From the NCBI RefSeq assembly GCF_036885605.1, contig NZ_CP142523.1, positions 4,712,001 through 4,776,000 of the forward strand: DNA of 64,000 nucleotides, written 5' to 3'. The notes under the pieces are model-generated. The model did no database searches. It was not told where the DNA came from and saw nothing but the letters and a program-made list of their open reading frames with translations. The translations under genes were made by a program, and so were the position numbers. The stretch is from Janthinobacterium sp. TB1-E2 (lineage in GTDB: Bacteria; Pseudomonadota; Gammaproteobacteria; Burkholderiales; Burkholderiaceae_D). Position 1 is the stretch's first letter, and every line of letters begins with the position of its first letter. Positions 18,294 to 27,252 of the stretch are shown here, piece after piece.

Positions 18294-19073
18294 TCAAGCA
18301 CGCAATAGTTGCATCGGGCCAAACAAGGCCTGCATGTCACGATTGCCGATAAAGGACAGATTATACGGATGTTCCGCCGTCACCTGCGGCAACGATGCCG
18401 CCACCGGCAGGCGTTTGATGAGCTCGGCAATCTTGCCCCACAACACCAGTTGCGGCAAGGCCGCCCCGCCCTGCCGCGCCAGCGCTTCGAGCACCACCTG
18501 CAGGAAAGGCAACCAGCCGCGCGCATCCTGCACAGGCGGCACATGAGCACGGAACACCAGCGCCGCGTTGAGCAGCAAAAAGCCCTGCTCCGTCATCTTG
18601 CGCTGCAGGTCGGGCAAGGTCTGGATCACGCCGCTGCCCGGCAATTGCGCGGCAGCCGCCACGGGCGCCATGGCTACGCCGGACGTGTCGCCGCCCTGCA
18701 GCTGGCCATCGGCCACCAGCAGCATCTTCATGAAGTTGCGCAGGGACGTGGCGCGGTTGACGGGCTTCGACAGCCCCGTGGCCGACCACAGACTGCCGAC
18801 GGCGCCATCCATGAAGCACACGCCCGTGGCACTGTCGGCGCGCGGATACGGCCCCTCGCCCACCAGCACGTAGCGCACCTGCGCCAGCGGCAGGGCAAAG
18901 GCGGCGAACAGCCGGCCCTGCGTGGGCAGGTAATCGTCGGCAGCCAGCGCCGGCAGGTAGGCGGGATCGGCCGCCATCACGGCGTCCAAGCCGCGTAGCA
19001 GGATGGGACGCCAGGAAGCGTGCGCCAGGGACAGGGCATCGGTGATGCTGGCAGGAACGGTTGTTGCAGTCAT
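18294..19073 (-). CDS. Uracil-DNA-glycosylase-like protein with altered catalytic motif
   Basis: 259 residues from the ATG at 19073. The fold pattern of family 1 UDG can be followed: 'VLVGEGPYPRADSATGVCF' in place of GQDPYH (residues 72-77 are GEGPYP), 'GFLLLNAALVFRAH' as the LLLN strand, 'LVLWGKIAELI', and 'EHPYNLSFIGN' in place of HPSPLS. The catalytic Asp of GQDPYH is Gly and the His is Pro here, so classic uracil excision is doubtful. It may bind or process another damaged base, or be a non-enzymatic binder. Stands alone, 38 bp from NADAR. Confidence 0.7.
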   Translation of the reverse strand: MTATTVPASITDALSLAHASWRPILLRGLDAVMAADPAYLPALAADDYLPTQGRLFAAFALPLAQVRYVLVGEGPYPRADSATGVCFMDGAVGSLWSATGLSKPVNRATSLRNFMKMLLVADGQLQGGDTSGVAMAPVAAAAQLPGSGVIQTLPDLQRKMTEQGFLLLNAALVFRAHVPPVQDARGWLPFLQVVLEALARQGGAALPQLVLWGKIAELIKRLPVAASLPQVTAEHPYNLSFIGNRDMQALFGPMQLLRA

Positions 19074-19336
19074 GGCGCGTGAAATATTTGGGCAAACGCA
19101 AATTGTAGCGCACCGGTACGCCTGCATTGTTGAATGCGCACCCCCCACATCTCACAGCAATACCAATATAGCAACAACCGTATCAAAAATTGCACTCCAT
19201 CTGCGCCAATCGAGGCCGGCAATGCTAGACTGGTTTCCTTGGAACTTGAGCCACATCAAGAAATAGTGCTTACCGGATTCTTCCATCCACTAACGCTCAT
19301 TGCGCCTGGGCAAGTTCTCAACACACTGCCCTGTCC

Positions 19337-21076
19337 ATGCCCTGTCCCTACCTCACACGATTGCGCGCCGCGATACGCTTGCCCTGCCTGAGCTTTCTGC
19401 TATGGCTATGCTGCAACGCCGCCGTCCATGCGCAAGACCTGGCGGAGATCAGCGCACCGCGTTTTGCGCCAAGGCAAGTGCTGGTACTGTATTCCCTGGG
19501 CAGCGACGCCTCCTCGCAGTGGCAAACGCTGATCCACAAGGGCATGAGCGCGGAACTGGCCAACGAGAACTGGCGCCTCGCGCCCGGCATCTATGAGGAG
19601 CGGCTCGATTCCGTGCGCGTGGGCGAGCAACCTGCCATAGCCGGGCTGGAAACCTATCTGCAAACCAAGTACAGGATGGTGCGGTTCGACGCCATCATCA
19701 CGGAAAACTACCTGGCGGCCCAGTTCCTGAGCCAGCATCCAGCGCTGTTTCCCGGCGTGCCCCGCTACTATGTGAATCAGGGACGGCAGGACTGGGTACC
19801 TGCCGACGGCATCAATCTCGATGTGCGCCACGATTTTGGCAAGGCCATCGCCGTCATGCTGCAAGTGACGCCACGGCTGCGCCATATCGCCGTCGTCGGC
19901 GACGGCAGCGCACGCGGCCAGGCGTGGATCGCCGCCATCCGCGCCGCCATTACGCCCTACCAGGACAGACTCAAGGTCGAATTCTGGGATCACCTGAGCC
20001 AGGAAGAGTTGTGGCGCCGCACCGGCACGCTGGGCGAGGGCAGCGCCATCTATTTGCTGCCCGTCTACCGCGACGAACTGGGGCAGCGCACCACGCCGCC
20101 CGTCATGGCGCGCGACCTGGCCGCGCGCAGCGCCGTGCCCATTTTCACCAGCGTGGAGTCGCTGATACTGCCCGGCGTGGTGGGCGGCTATGTCATCAGC
20201 GGAGAGAAAGTGGGACGCACCATTGCGCGCATCCTGCTGGGCAGAACACCCGACCCGGATGGCATGCAGGCGTATATCTTCGACGATGCCGCGGTACAGC
20301 GCTTCGGCTTGCGCAACCTGCCCGGCGAGGCGCGCATCCTGAACCGGCCCCAGGGCGTATGGGCGCAATATCACTGGCAGATCATCGCCGGACTGTCGCT
20401 GATCGCGCTGCAAGCGGCGCTGATCACGGCCCTGCTATTGGCCCAGCGCAGCCGCCGCGCCAGCGTGGCGGCCCTGCATGCGGAGCGCGACATGCTCGAG
20501 GAACGGGTCTTGCAGCGCACCCTGGAATTGCTGGTGGCCAACTCCCGGCTGGAGCAGCAAGCCACGACCGACCCGCTGACCGGCCTGGGGAACCGCCGCA
20601 TGATGACCCTGCGGCTGACAGAGGAGCTTGAGCGCGCCCAGCGCTTCGGCCACACGCTGTCGCTGCTGATGATCGATATCGACCACTTCAAACGCATCAA
20701 TGATGGCCATGGCCACGACGCGGGCGACCGCGCCATCGCTGCCGTCGCGCAAGTGCTGCGCAGCGTCACGCGGGGCATGGATACGGCGGCGCGCTTCGGG
20801 GGCGAGGAATTCGTGCTGCTGATGCCGGAGACGCCGCTGCCGGTGGCGCTGGAAGCGGCCGAGCGCCTGCGCCTGGCGGCGGCCAGCTTGCGCGTGGAAT
20901 GCGATGATGGCCAACTGGTCAGCCTGACCATCAGCATCGGCGTGACATCCAATACGCCGCAACCGACCGCACCAGCCAGGCGGGAAGCGGACCACTTGAC
21001 CGATCTGCTGATCCGCGCCGACCAGGCCCTGTACCGCGCCAAACATGGCGGACGGGACAGGGTTGAGTGGAGCTGA
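19337..21076 (+). CDS. Diguanylate cyclase with periplasmic ABC-substrate-binding-like sensor
   Basis: 579 residues. Signal/anchor at the N-terminus (about 12-32), then a periplasmic domain of the 'ABC transporter substrate binding' type (about 45-330, 'RQVLVLYSLGSDASSQW'), a membrane segment (about 347-367), a short coiled coil (370-410) and a GGDEF domain (about 415-575). The active-site motif is GGEEF near residue 489. An RxxD inhibitory site (RGMD) lies five residues before it, so product feedback is expected. It should make c-di-GMP in response to a periplasmic ligand. No EAL domain. It stands alone. Confidence 0.9.
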   Translation: MPCPYLTRLRAAIRLPCLSFLLWLCCNAAVHAQDLAEISAPRFAPRQVLVLYSLGSDASSQWQTLIHKGMSAELANENWRLAPGIYEERLDSVRVGEQPAIAGLETYLQTKYRMVRFDAIITENYLAAQFLSQHPALFPGVPRYYVNQGRQDWVPADGINLDVRHDFGKAIAVMLQVTPRLRHIAVVGDGSARGQAWIAAIRAAITPYQDRLKVEFWDHLSQEELWRRTGTLGEGSAIYLLPVYRDELGQRTTPPVMARDLAARSAVPIFTSVESLILPGVVGGYVISGEKVGRTIARILLGRTPDPDGMQAYIFDDAAVQRFGLRNLPGEARILNRPQGVWAQYHWQIIAGLSLIALQAALITALLLAQRSRRASVAALHAERDMLEERVLQRTLELLVANSRLEQQATTDPLTGLGNRRMMTLRLTEELERAQRFGHTLSLLMIDIDHFKRINDGHGHDAGDRAIAAVAQVLRSVTRGMDTAARFGGEEFVLLMPETPLPVALEAAERLRLAAASLRVECDDGQLVSLTISIGVTSNTPQPTAPARREADHLTDLLIRADQALYRAKHGGRDRVEWS

Positions 21077-21103
21077 ACCCGCTCCCCTTATTGACCTGAT
21101 GCC

Positions 21104-21754
21104 CTATTCGGCGTCAGGCTGCTGCGACGGATGGGCGGCCGCAAACGCGGGCAAGCCGGCGCAATGCGCGTGGATGCGCGCCACGCGCGGGTATGGCGCC
21201 AAGTCGATGGCGAAGCGCTGCGCATTGAATACCTGCGGCACCAGGCAGCAATCAGCCATCGTCGGACTGTCGCCATGGCAGAACAGGCCCGTGCCGGCCG
21301 GATCGCCCTGCGCCAGCAGCGCCTCCACGGCCGCCAGTCCCTCGGCCATCCAGTGCCGGTACCACTCCTGTTTGGCCTCGTCCGACAGCCCCAGAGTGTT
21401 TTTCAGGTATTTCAGCACGCGCAGATTCGTCAGCGGATGGGCATCACAGGCGATGGCCAGCGCCAGCGCGCGCACCCTGGCGCGTCCCAGCGCGTCCGCC
21501 GGCAGCAGCGGCACGGCTGGGCGCGTCTCGTCGAGATACTCGAGCATCGCCAGCGACTGCGTCAGGATGGCGCCATCGTCGTCGAGCGCCGGCACCAGGG
21601 CCGACGGGTTGACGGCGCGGTAGGCTGGCAGCAACTGCTGGCCGCCGTCCTGCAGCAAGTGCACGGGAATGCTGTCGTAGGCGATGCCTTTGAGATTCAA
21701 GGCGATGCGCACGCGGTAGGCAGCCGAACTGCGGAAATAGGTGTACAGCTTCAT
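21104..21754 (-). CDS. maiA: Maleylacetoacetate isomerase (zeta-class GST)
   Basis: 216 residues. N-terminal thioredoxin-like domain with 'LYTYFRSSAAYRVRIALNLKG' split around the catalytic Ser (the SSxxxRVRIAL motif of zeta GSTs), and a helical C-terminal domain. It isomerises maleylacetoacetate to fumarylacetoacetate with glutathione in tyrosine/homogentisate or gentisate breakdown. It follows the fumarylacetoacetate hydrolase gene by 14 bases, supporting that pathway. Confidence 0.9.
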   Translation of the reverse strand: MKLYTYFRSSAAYRVRIALNLKGIAYDSIPVHLLQDGGQQLLPAYRAVNPSALVPALDDDGAILTQSLAMLEYLDETRPAVPLLPADALGRARVRALALAIACDAHPLTNLRVLKYLKNTLGLSDEAKQEWYRHWMAEGLAAVEALLAQGDPAGTGLFCHGDSPTMADCCLVPQVFNAQRFAIDLAPYPRVARIHAHCAGLPAFAAAHPSQQPDAE

Positions 21755-21768
21755 GGGGCGCTCTCCCC

Positions 21769-22791
21769 TCAGGCGCGGCCGGCGTACAGGGCCACGGTCT
21801 GCTCGATGCTGCCGAAGATGCTCGCGCCCGCCGCGTCGCGCATCTCGATGCGCACCGTGTCGCCGAACTTCAGGTAGGCCGTTTTCGGCGCGCCGTGCTC
21901 GATGGTTTCATACATGCGCACTTCGGCCAGGCAGCAGTAACCGACGCCGCCGTTCTCGATGCTCGAGCCAAACAGGTTGCCCTGCTTGTTCGACACGGTG
22001 CCGGAACCGACGATGCTGCCGGCACCCAGTTCGCGCGTCTTCGCCGCATGGGCTACCAACTGGGCAAAATTGAAGGTCATGTCTTCGCCCGCATTTGGCT
22101 TGCCGAACGGTTTGTCGTTGAGGTCCACCAGCAGCGGCAAATGCAGCTTGCTGTCCGCCCAGTCGGCACCCAGTTCGTCCGGCGTGACGGCGACCGGGGA
22201 AAACGCGCTGGCCGCCTTCGACTGGAAGAAGCCGAAGCCCTTGGCCAGTTCGCCCGGGATCAGGTTGCGCAAGGAGACGTCGTTGACCAGCATGACGAGG
22301 CGGATCGCTTTTGCCGCGTCGTCCACGCTGGCGCCCATGGCGACGTCGCCCGTAATCACCGCCACTTCCGCTTCCAGGTCGATGCCCCACTCTTCGGACA
22401 GGGCGAAGATCGGGTCGCGCGGGCCGATAAAACTGTCCGAGCCGCCCTGGTACATCAGCGGGTCCGTGTAGAACGAGGCCGGCACTTCCGCGTTGCGCGC
22501 CTTGCGCACCAGTTCCACGTGGTTGATGTAGGCGGAACCGTCGGCCCACTGGTAGGCGCGCGGCAGCGGCGAGTGGCACAGCGCCGCATCAAACGGCTGC
22601 GCGTCCGGCGCCTGGCCCGCGTTCAGGTCGGCGTAGGCCTGCTCCAGCTTTGGCGCGACCGCGTCCCAGTTGTCGAGCGCGGCCTGCAAGGTGGGCGCAA
22701 TGGCGGCCACGCGCTGGTACTGGCGCAGGTCGCGGCTGACGAGGATCAGGGCGCCGTCGCGGCTGCCGTTTTTCAGGGTTGCGAATTTCAT
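21769..22791 (-). CDS. Fumarylacetoacetate hydrolase family protein
   Basis: 340 residues. The FAH fold is shown by 'DLEAEVAVITGDVAMGAS' (metal-binding Glu/Asp, about residues 134-152), 'VMLVNDVSLRNLIPGELAKG' and 'LGAGSIVGSGTVSNKQG' near 250-270. The enzyme probably splits fumarylpyruvate or fumarylacetoacetate. Its neighbours (maleylacetoacetate isomerase and a VOC protein) argue for an aromatic ring-cleavage pathway; homogentisate dioxygenase itself is not in the window. Start ATG at 22791. Confidence 0.9.
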   Translation of the reverse strand: MKFATLKNGSRDGALILVSRDLRQYQRVAAIAPTLQAALDNWDAVAPKLEQAYADLNAGQAPDAQPFDAALCHSPLPRAYQWADGSAYINHVELVRKARNAEVPASFYTDPLMYQGGSDSFIGPRDPIFALSEEWGIDLEAEVAVITGDVAMGASVDDAAKAIRLVMLVNDVSLRNLIPGELAKGFGFFQSKAASAFSPVAVTPDELGADWADSKLHLPLLVDLNDKPFGKPNAGEDMTFNFAQLVAHAAKTRELGAGSIVGSGTVSNKQGNLFGSSIENGGVGYCCLAEVRMYETIEHGAPKTAYLKFGDTVRIEMRDAAGASIFGSIEQTVALYAGRA

Positions 22792-22839
22792 GGTGTTCCT
22801 TGTTCGGTGTATTTGTCAGAGAGTGTCGGTCCGGTGCGC

Positions 22840-23373
22840 TCAGGCGTCTGCCGGCGCGTGCATCCAGGCGGCGTGCTTGGGCGCGCGGCGCGTCTGCGAC
22901 CATTCTTCCAGCATTTCCCATTTGACGGCGTCCAGTTTGGCCATCATCTCCGGCGTGCCCACGTTAGCCGCCAGCTCCAGGCGGTGGCCGTTCGGGTCGA
23001 AGAAATAGATCGACTGGAAGATGGCGTGGTTGACGGGACCGAGCACCTCGATGCCGCCGGCGACCAGGCGCTCCTTGGCGGCCAGCAGTTCCTCCATGCT
23101 GCCCACTTCCAGCGCCAGATGCTGCACCCAGGCCGGGGTATTGCGGTCGCGGTCCATCGGCGGCTGCGTCGGCAGTTCAAAAAAGGCCAGCACATTGCCA
23201 TGGCCCGCATCGAGGAAGACATGCATGTACGGGTCCGGCGCCTTGGTCGATGGCACCAGGTCTTCGGCGATGGCGAGGACGAAATTCATGTTCAAATGCT
23301 TGACGTACCACTCGACGGTTTTCTTCGCGTCGATGCAGCGGTAGGCGACGTGGTGGATTTGCTTGATCTTCAT
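22840..23373 (-). CDS. VOC superfamily protein (glyoxalase/extradiol dioxygenase fold)
   Basis: 177 residues. Two beta-alpha-beta-beta-beta modules; putative metal ligands are His in 'IHHVAYRC', a His in 'QHLALEVGS' and Glu in 'HRLELAAN'. First gene of a three-gene minus-strand unit with the FAH-family and maiA genes, so it probably acts on an aromatic-degradation intermediate. The exact reaction is unclear. A LysR regulator gene diverges from it. Confidence 0.8.
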   Translation of the reverse strand: MKIKQIHHVAYRCIDAKKTVEWYVKHLNMNFVLAIAEDLVPSTKAPDPYMHVFLDAGHGNVLAFFELPTQPPMDRDRNTPAWVQHLALEVGSMEELLAAKERLVAGGIEVLGPVNHAIFQSIYFFDPNGHRLELAANVGTPEMMAKLDAVKWEMLEEWSQTRRAPKHAAWMHAPADA

Positions 23374-23499
23374 GTGCTTGTCTCCAATGGATGGCGCCGT
23401 GGGCGCGTTGGCTGGCCTGTTTTTCAGCTTTTCACCATTAGAATCGAGTTACAGCTATCATACAAACAATTTTTAACCATTGATTTATCGGATTATCTT
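23374..23499. promoter_or_regulatory. Divergent control region between the VOC operon and the LysR gene
   Basis: 126 bp. The LysR-proximal half is AT-rich (about 23440-23499) and holds an imperfect inverted repeat ATCATAC...TTGAT that could be a LysR T-N11-A type site. Divergent placement makes the LysR product the probable regulator of the operon. No exact promoter is assigned. Confidence 0.4.
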
Positions 23500-24468
23500 A
23501 TGAGTCCCAGCCTGCGCCAAATGCGCGCCTTCGTGGCGCTGGCCAAGACCGGCAGCTTTACCCTGGCCGCCGAATACCTGCACGTCACGCAATCGGCCTT
23601 GAGCGGCTTGATCAAGGAACTGGAAAGCGTGCTGGGCGTACGCGTGGTCGAGCGCAGCACGCGCAAGACGCAGCTGTCGGAAATCGGCCGCGAACTGTAT
23701 CCGCTGTTTGAAAAGATGATCGAGGACCTCGACGGCGCCATGGCCGGCATCGCCCAGCGCAAGGCCCTGAAAACGGGCATGGTGCGCATCGCCGCGCCGC
23801 AGATGATGGCGTGCACCCTGCTGCCGGAAGTGATCGCCGCCTACCGCCAGGCGCACCCGGACGTGCAGCTGCGCCTTGTCGACTGCCCCGTGGAGAATGT
23901 CTCGGCGCGCGTGTTCAGCGGCGAAGTCGATTTCGGCATCGGCCCCGAGCGCGACCCGACGGCGGAAATCGCCGCGCAGGCGCTGTTCGAAATGCCCTTC
24001 GTGCTGGTCTTCCCCGAGCAGCACCCGCTGCAGCAAAAGGAAAGGGTCACCTGGGCCGACGTGGGCGACTACCCGTTCATCTCGCTGCAGGGCCAGTTCA
24101 CGGAACGCCTGCTGCGCGACATGCACGGCGCGTTTCGCGAGCTGTCGCTCAATCCCTATAACGAAGTGACCTTCATGACGACGGCATTGGCCATGGTCAG
24201 CGCCAACCTGGGCATCACGGTCTGCCTGCCGTACGCGGAACCGATGGTGAAACTATATCAATTGCACATGCGCGCCCTGCACGAGCCGGAACTGACGCGG
24301 CGCTTTTTCGTCTACACGAAGACGGGCCGTTCGCTGTCGCCGGCGGCCGAAAGCTTCATGGCCTTCCTGTTCCGCTTTGTCGAGACGCACGAATGGAACG
24401 TGGGAGCGGGCAGCGGCGCGGCACGCGACGCCCTGCCCGCAGGCGGCCCGGCTGGCGCCGCTTTATAA
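23500..24468 (+). CDS. LysR-family transcriptional regulator
   Basis: 322 residues from the ATG at 23500 (MSPSLRQMRAFVALAKTGSF); the frame is open much further upstream but that part only mirrors the opposite-strand genes. The winged HTH is at residues 5-64 ('TLAAEYLHVTQSALSGLIKEL'), and a substrate-binding domain spans about 90-295. Probable activator of the divergent VOC-FAH-maiA genes. The inducer is not identifiable. The last ~20 residues are Gly/Ala-rich. Confidence 0.92.
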   Translation: MSPSLRQMRAFVALAKTGSFTLAAEYLHVTQSALSGLIKELESVLGVRVVERSTRKTQLSEIGRELYPLFEKMIEDLDGAMAGIAQRKALKTGMVRIAAPQMMACTLLPEVIAAYRQAHPDVQLRLVDCPVENVSARVFSGEVDFGIGPERDPTAEIAAQALFEMPFVLVFPEQHPLQQKERVTWADVGDYPFISLQGQFTERLLRDMHGAFRELSLNPYNEVTFMTTALAMVSANLGITVCLPYAEPMVKLYQLHMRALHEPELTRRFFVYTKTGRSLSPAAESFMAFLFRFVETHEWNVGAGSGAARDALPAGGPAGAAL

Positions 24469-24496
24469 TGGCGCATCGCCCCTTGCCGCCTACGCC

Positions 24497-25120
24497 ATGA
24501 CCCAGCCTGCCCAGAACGACCTGTCCGCCATCGACGCCGCCACCATCGCCATCAACCAGCGCATGAACAAATTCGACGGCCATGCACAGGTCTGGCTGTT
24601 CGGCTATGGGTCGCTGATCTACAAGGCCGACTTCCCCTACATCGAACGCCGCCCCGCCAGCATCGCCGGCTGGACGCGGCGCTTCTGGCAAGGTTCGCAC
24701 GACCACCGCGGCACGCCGATGGCGCCGGGCAGGGTCGCCACCATCGTGCCGCAGGCGGGCGCCGTGTGCGACGGCATGGCCTATCTGATCACGCCCGAAG
24801 TCTTCGCCCACCTCGACCACCGCGAAAAGAACGGCTACCTGCGCCTGGCCACCGACATCACCTTCGAGGACGGCAGCAAGGTCGAAGGCCTCGTGTACAT
24901 CGCCAACGAGGAAAACGCCGCCTTCCTGGGCGCCGCCCCGGAACTGGACATCGCGCGCCAGATCGCCCGATCAATCGGCCCCAGCGGTCCGAACAGCGAA
25001 TACCTGCTGCACTTGGCCAGCGCCTTGCGCGAGCTGGGCAAGAGCGATCCGCATGTCTTTGCCATCGAGCAACATCTGGCGCAGATGCACGCACCTGCAC
25101 AGGATAACGCTGCAGGATAA
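24497..25120 (+). CDS. Gamma-glutamylcyclotransferase, ChaC-like
   Basis: 207 residues from the ATG at 24497. The signature 'VWLFGYGSLIYKADFPYIER' (about residues 33-52) is the nucleotide-like YGSL loop of ChaC; the catalytic Glu is probably in 'HREKNGYL'. ChaC-type enzymes split glutathione into 5-oxoproline and Cys-Gly. The start upstream overlaps the LysR gene end; this one lies 28 bases after it. Converges with the radical SAM gene. Confidence 0.88.
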   Translation: MTQPAQNDLSAIDAATIAINQRMNKFDGHAQVWLFGYGSLIYKADFPYIERRPASIAGWTRRFWQGSHDHRGTPMAPGRVATIVPQAGAVCDGMAYLITPEVFAHLDHREKNGYLRLATDITFEDGSKVEGLVYIANEENAAFLGAAPELDIARQIARSIGPSGPNSEYLLHLASALRELGKSDPHVFAIEQHLAQMHAPAQDNAAG

Positions 25121-25202
25121 TGCTACACGTTAGCCCTACACGATAGCGCCGCAGCGCCTCCGCTCCAGCAGCGGTAACGACGGCTTAACTTGGCTTAACT
25201 TC

Positions 25203-26393
25203 TTAAAACAAATCCAGCTGTCCCGCATTGCCATTTTTCACTTTCGCGCCCAACGGCGGCACCACCAGCGGGCGCCGGAACTGCGTGCAATCGAGCTGCT
25301 TGAAGCGGCCGCCCTTGCCATGCAGCCCCAGCCGGTGCACGGCCTTTTCAAAGCGCTGGCGGATGAGGTCGGCCCACACGCCTTCGCCCCGCATGCGCGC
25401 GCCGAACGCGCTGTCGTAATCCTTGCCGCCCCGCATTTCGCGCACCCGGTTCATCACGCGCTGGGCCCGTTCCGGGAAGTGTGCTTCCAGCCATTGCTGA
25501 AACAGCGGGCTCACTTCCCACGGCAGACGCAGCACCACGTAATGGGCGTGGATGGCGCCCGCGTCGCGCACGGCTTCGAGCAGCTGTTCGATTTCCGGCT
25601 CCGTCACGAACGGGATGATGGGCGCGATGCTCACGCCCACGGGAATACCGGCCTCCGTCAGCGTGCGGATGGTGCGCAGCCGCCGCGCCGGAGCAGCCGC
25701 GCGCGGTTCCAGGGTGCGCGCGATGGCCGGGTCGAGCGTGGTGACAGTCACGGCCACGGCCGCCAGATGCCTGGCCGCCATGGGTGCCAGAATGTCGATA
25801 TCGCGCTCGATCAGCGACGATTTCGTGATCAGCGCCACGGGATGGTCGCACTCCTGCAGCACTTCCAGCACGCGCCGCGTCAGCTGCCGTTCGCGTTCGC
25901 ACGGCTGATACGCATCGGTATTGACGCCGAGGGCGATCGGTTCAGGCACATACGACGGCCTGGCCAGTTCGCGCCGCAAGAGTTCAGGAGCGTTCACCTT
26001 GGCGTAGATGCGGCTTTCGAAGTCCAGGCCCGGCGACAGGCCCAGATAGCTGTGCGTGGGACGGGCAAAGCAATAAATGCAGCCGTGTTCGCAACCGCGG
26101 TACGGGTTCAGCGAGACATTGAACGGCAAATCGGGCGAAGCGTTGCGCGTGAGGATGGTGCGCGCCTGCTCATCGCTGACCTGCGTCTTCCAGCCCGGCG
26201 CCCCCTCTTCCCCGGCCGCCTCATCCAGGCCGCCCACGCTCCAGCCATCGTCGAAACCGGCGCGCGCATGCACCTCGTAGCGCCCTTGCAGGTTCGAGAC
26301 GGCCCCACGGCCCTTGTGAGCTTTCAGCGATTGCGGCGGCAGCATGGCTTGCCCGGCGAAACTGTCATCGTGCTCTGGAATGATTGCTTTCAT
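25203..26393 (-). CDS. PA0069-family radical SAM protein, LexA-box controlled
   Basis: 396 residues from the ATG at 26393. The radical SAM cluster motif C-x3-C-x2-C is at residues 101-108 ('CEHGCIYC'), preceded by 'FNVSLNPYRG' and followed by 'RPTHSYLGLSPGLDFES', typical of the PA0069 group (SPL-like fold). Function unknown; spore photoproduct lyase is the nearest characterised relative. A near-perfect LexA operator sits 14 bases before the start, so SOS induction is expected. That operator also overlaps an alternative upstream start at 26408, which favours 26393. No DNA-repair genes adjoin it. Confidence 0.9.
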   Translation of the reverse strand: MKAIIPEHDDSFAGQAMLPPQSLKAHKGRGAVSNLQGRYEVHARAGFDDGWSVGGLDEAAGEEGAPGWKTQVSDEQARTILTRNASPDLPFNVSLNPYRGCEHGCIYCFARPTHSYLGLSPGLDFESRIYAKVNAPELLRRELARPSYVPEPIALGVNTDAYQPCERERQLTRRVLEVLQECDHPVALITKSSLIERDIDILAPMAARHLAAVAVTVTTLDPAIARTLEPRAAAPARRLRTIRTLTEAGIPVGVSIAPIIPFVTEPEIEQLLEAVRDAGAIHAHYVVLRLPWEVSPLFQQWLEAHFPERAQRVMNRVREMRGGKDYDSAFGARMRGEGVWADLIRQRFEKAVHRLGLHGKGGRFKQLDCTQFRRPLVVPPLGAKVKNGNAGQLDLF

Positions 26394-26406
26394 GAACGGC
26401 CCCATC

Positions 26407-26426
26407 AACTGTATATACGTACAGTA
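26407..26426 (-). promoter_or_regulatory. LexA/SOS box
   Basis: CTGTATATACGTACAG lies inside an A-A-CTGT...ACAG-T-A palindrome; it matches the gammaproteobacterial-type LexA consensus CTG-N10-CAG with an AT-rich core. Positioned directly upstream of the radical SAM start, overlapping a TATACT-like -10 element. Confidence 0.8.
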
Positions 26427-26473
26427 TACTATGCCGCTGTCCGGCCAATATCAAGGGCTGCCATGGTGCTATT

Positions 26474-27181
26474 TCAAGCTTTTTCACCCTGCGGCATGAC
26501 ATAACTCAACTGCTGCGCGACAAAACCGTCAAATGCCGTGATCAGGGGAACGAAGCGGGCCGCGTCCTGCTCCAACTGCATCAAGGCATAGCACGTCGCT
26601 TCCAGGCTCGATAACTGATCTGGCGCGTGCGCCTTGCGGATCAGGTAATGGGAAGCGGGCGTATCGCGCAGTGGCAGGCGCGGCAGCTGTTGCAACGGGG
26701 GATTCATATATAGCATCTTGCGGCTCTTACGCCAGGTGGCGTCCAGCACCACCAGCCGCAATTGGCTGGGATCGAGCAAGATGGCGGGGTCGAGCACTGG
26801 CGGCGGCGCGATGCCCAGCGAGCGGTCGCCTGGCGTATCCGGGTACAGCAGCACATTGTGCTTGCCGGCCAGCAGCCCGGCGAGAACATCGGGGGCAAAC
26901 TGTTCGCCCGTCAGCATGCGGCTGTTGGGCAGGCTCAGGTGCAGCAAGCGGGCGCTGCCCTTGGCATTGTGGACTTCCAGCGGATGCTGCAGGATCAGCA
27001 CTTCCACCGCGTGGGAAACGGGGGCGATCCAGCGGCAGATGCAGCTGGACACGGCGCGCAGGCAAGCCGGGCAGCGCGCACGTTTGGCGGGTTCCACCAG
27101 ACAGGAGGATGCAGCGGGTCGGCTGGCGGTATGGCCGACGGTATTACTGGACGGATGGCTGGAGGTACGGCGGGTGGTCAT
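26474..27181 (-). CDS. DTW-domain tRNA-uridine aminocarboxypropyltransferase (TapT/YfiP-like)
   Basis: 235 residues. A Cys-rich N-terminal motif (Cys37, Cys40, Cys47, Cys49: 'CPACLRAVSSCIC') is followed by 'VLILQHPLEVHNAKGSARLL' and the DTW motif at 147-150 ('LDATWRKSRKML'). Family members add aminocarboxypropyl groups to uridine in tRNA, using SAM. The N-terminal 30 residues are Ser/Thr/Arg-rich and unlike the family core. The gene is alone between divergent neighbours. Confidence 0.85.
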   Translation of the reverse strand: MTTRRTSSHPSSNTVGHTASRPAASSCLVEPAKRARCPACLRAVSSCICRWIAPVSHAVEVLILQHPLEVHNAKGSARLLHLSLPNSRMLTGEQFAPDVLAGLLAGKHNVLLYPDTPGDRSLGIAPPPVLDPAILLDPSQLRLVVLDATWRKSRKMLYMNPPLQQLPRLPLRDTPASHYLIRKAHAPDQLSSLEATCYALMQLEQDAARFVPLITAFDGFVAQQLSYVMPQGEKA

Positions 27182-27252
27182 GGCGGAGCGCGTTCGCGGC
27201 TGTCTTCAAGCCGCGATTGTAGCGCCAGCGCCATGCCAAGGGGAGTTTGCGC

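Noticed and set aside
21895..23499. Long in-frame upstream extension of the LysR gene
   Set aside because: It mirrors the opposite-strand FAH and VOC genes; the LysR fold begins at 23500.
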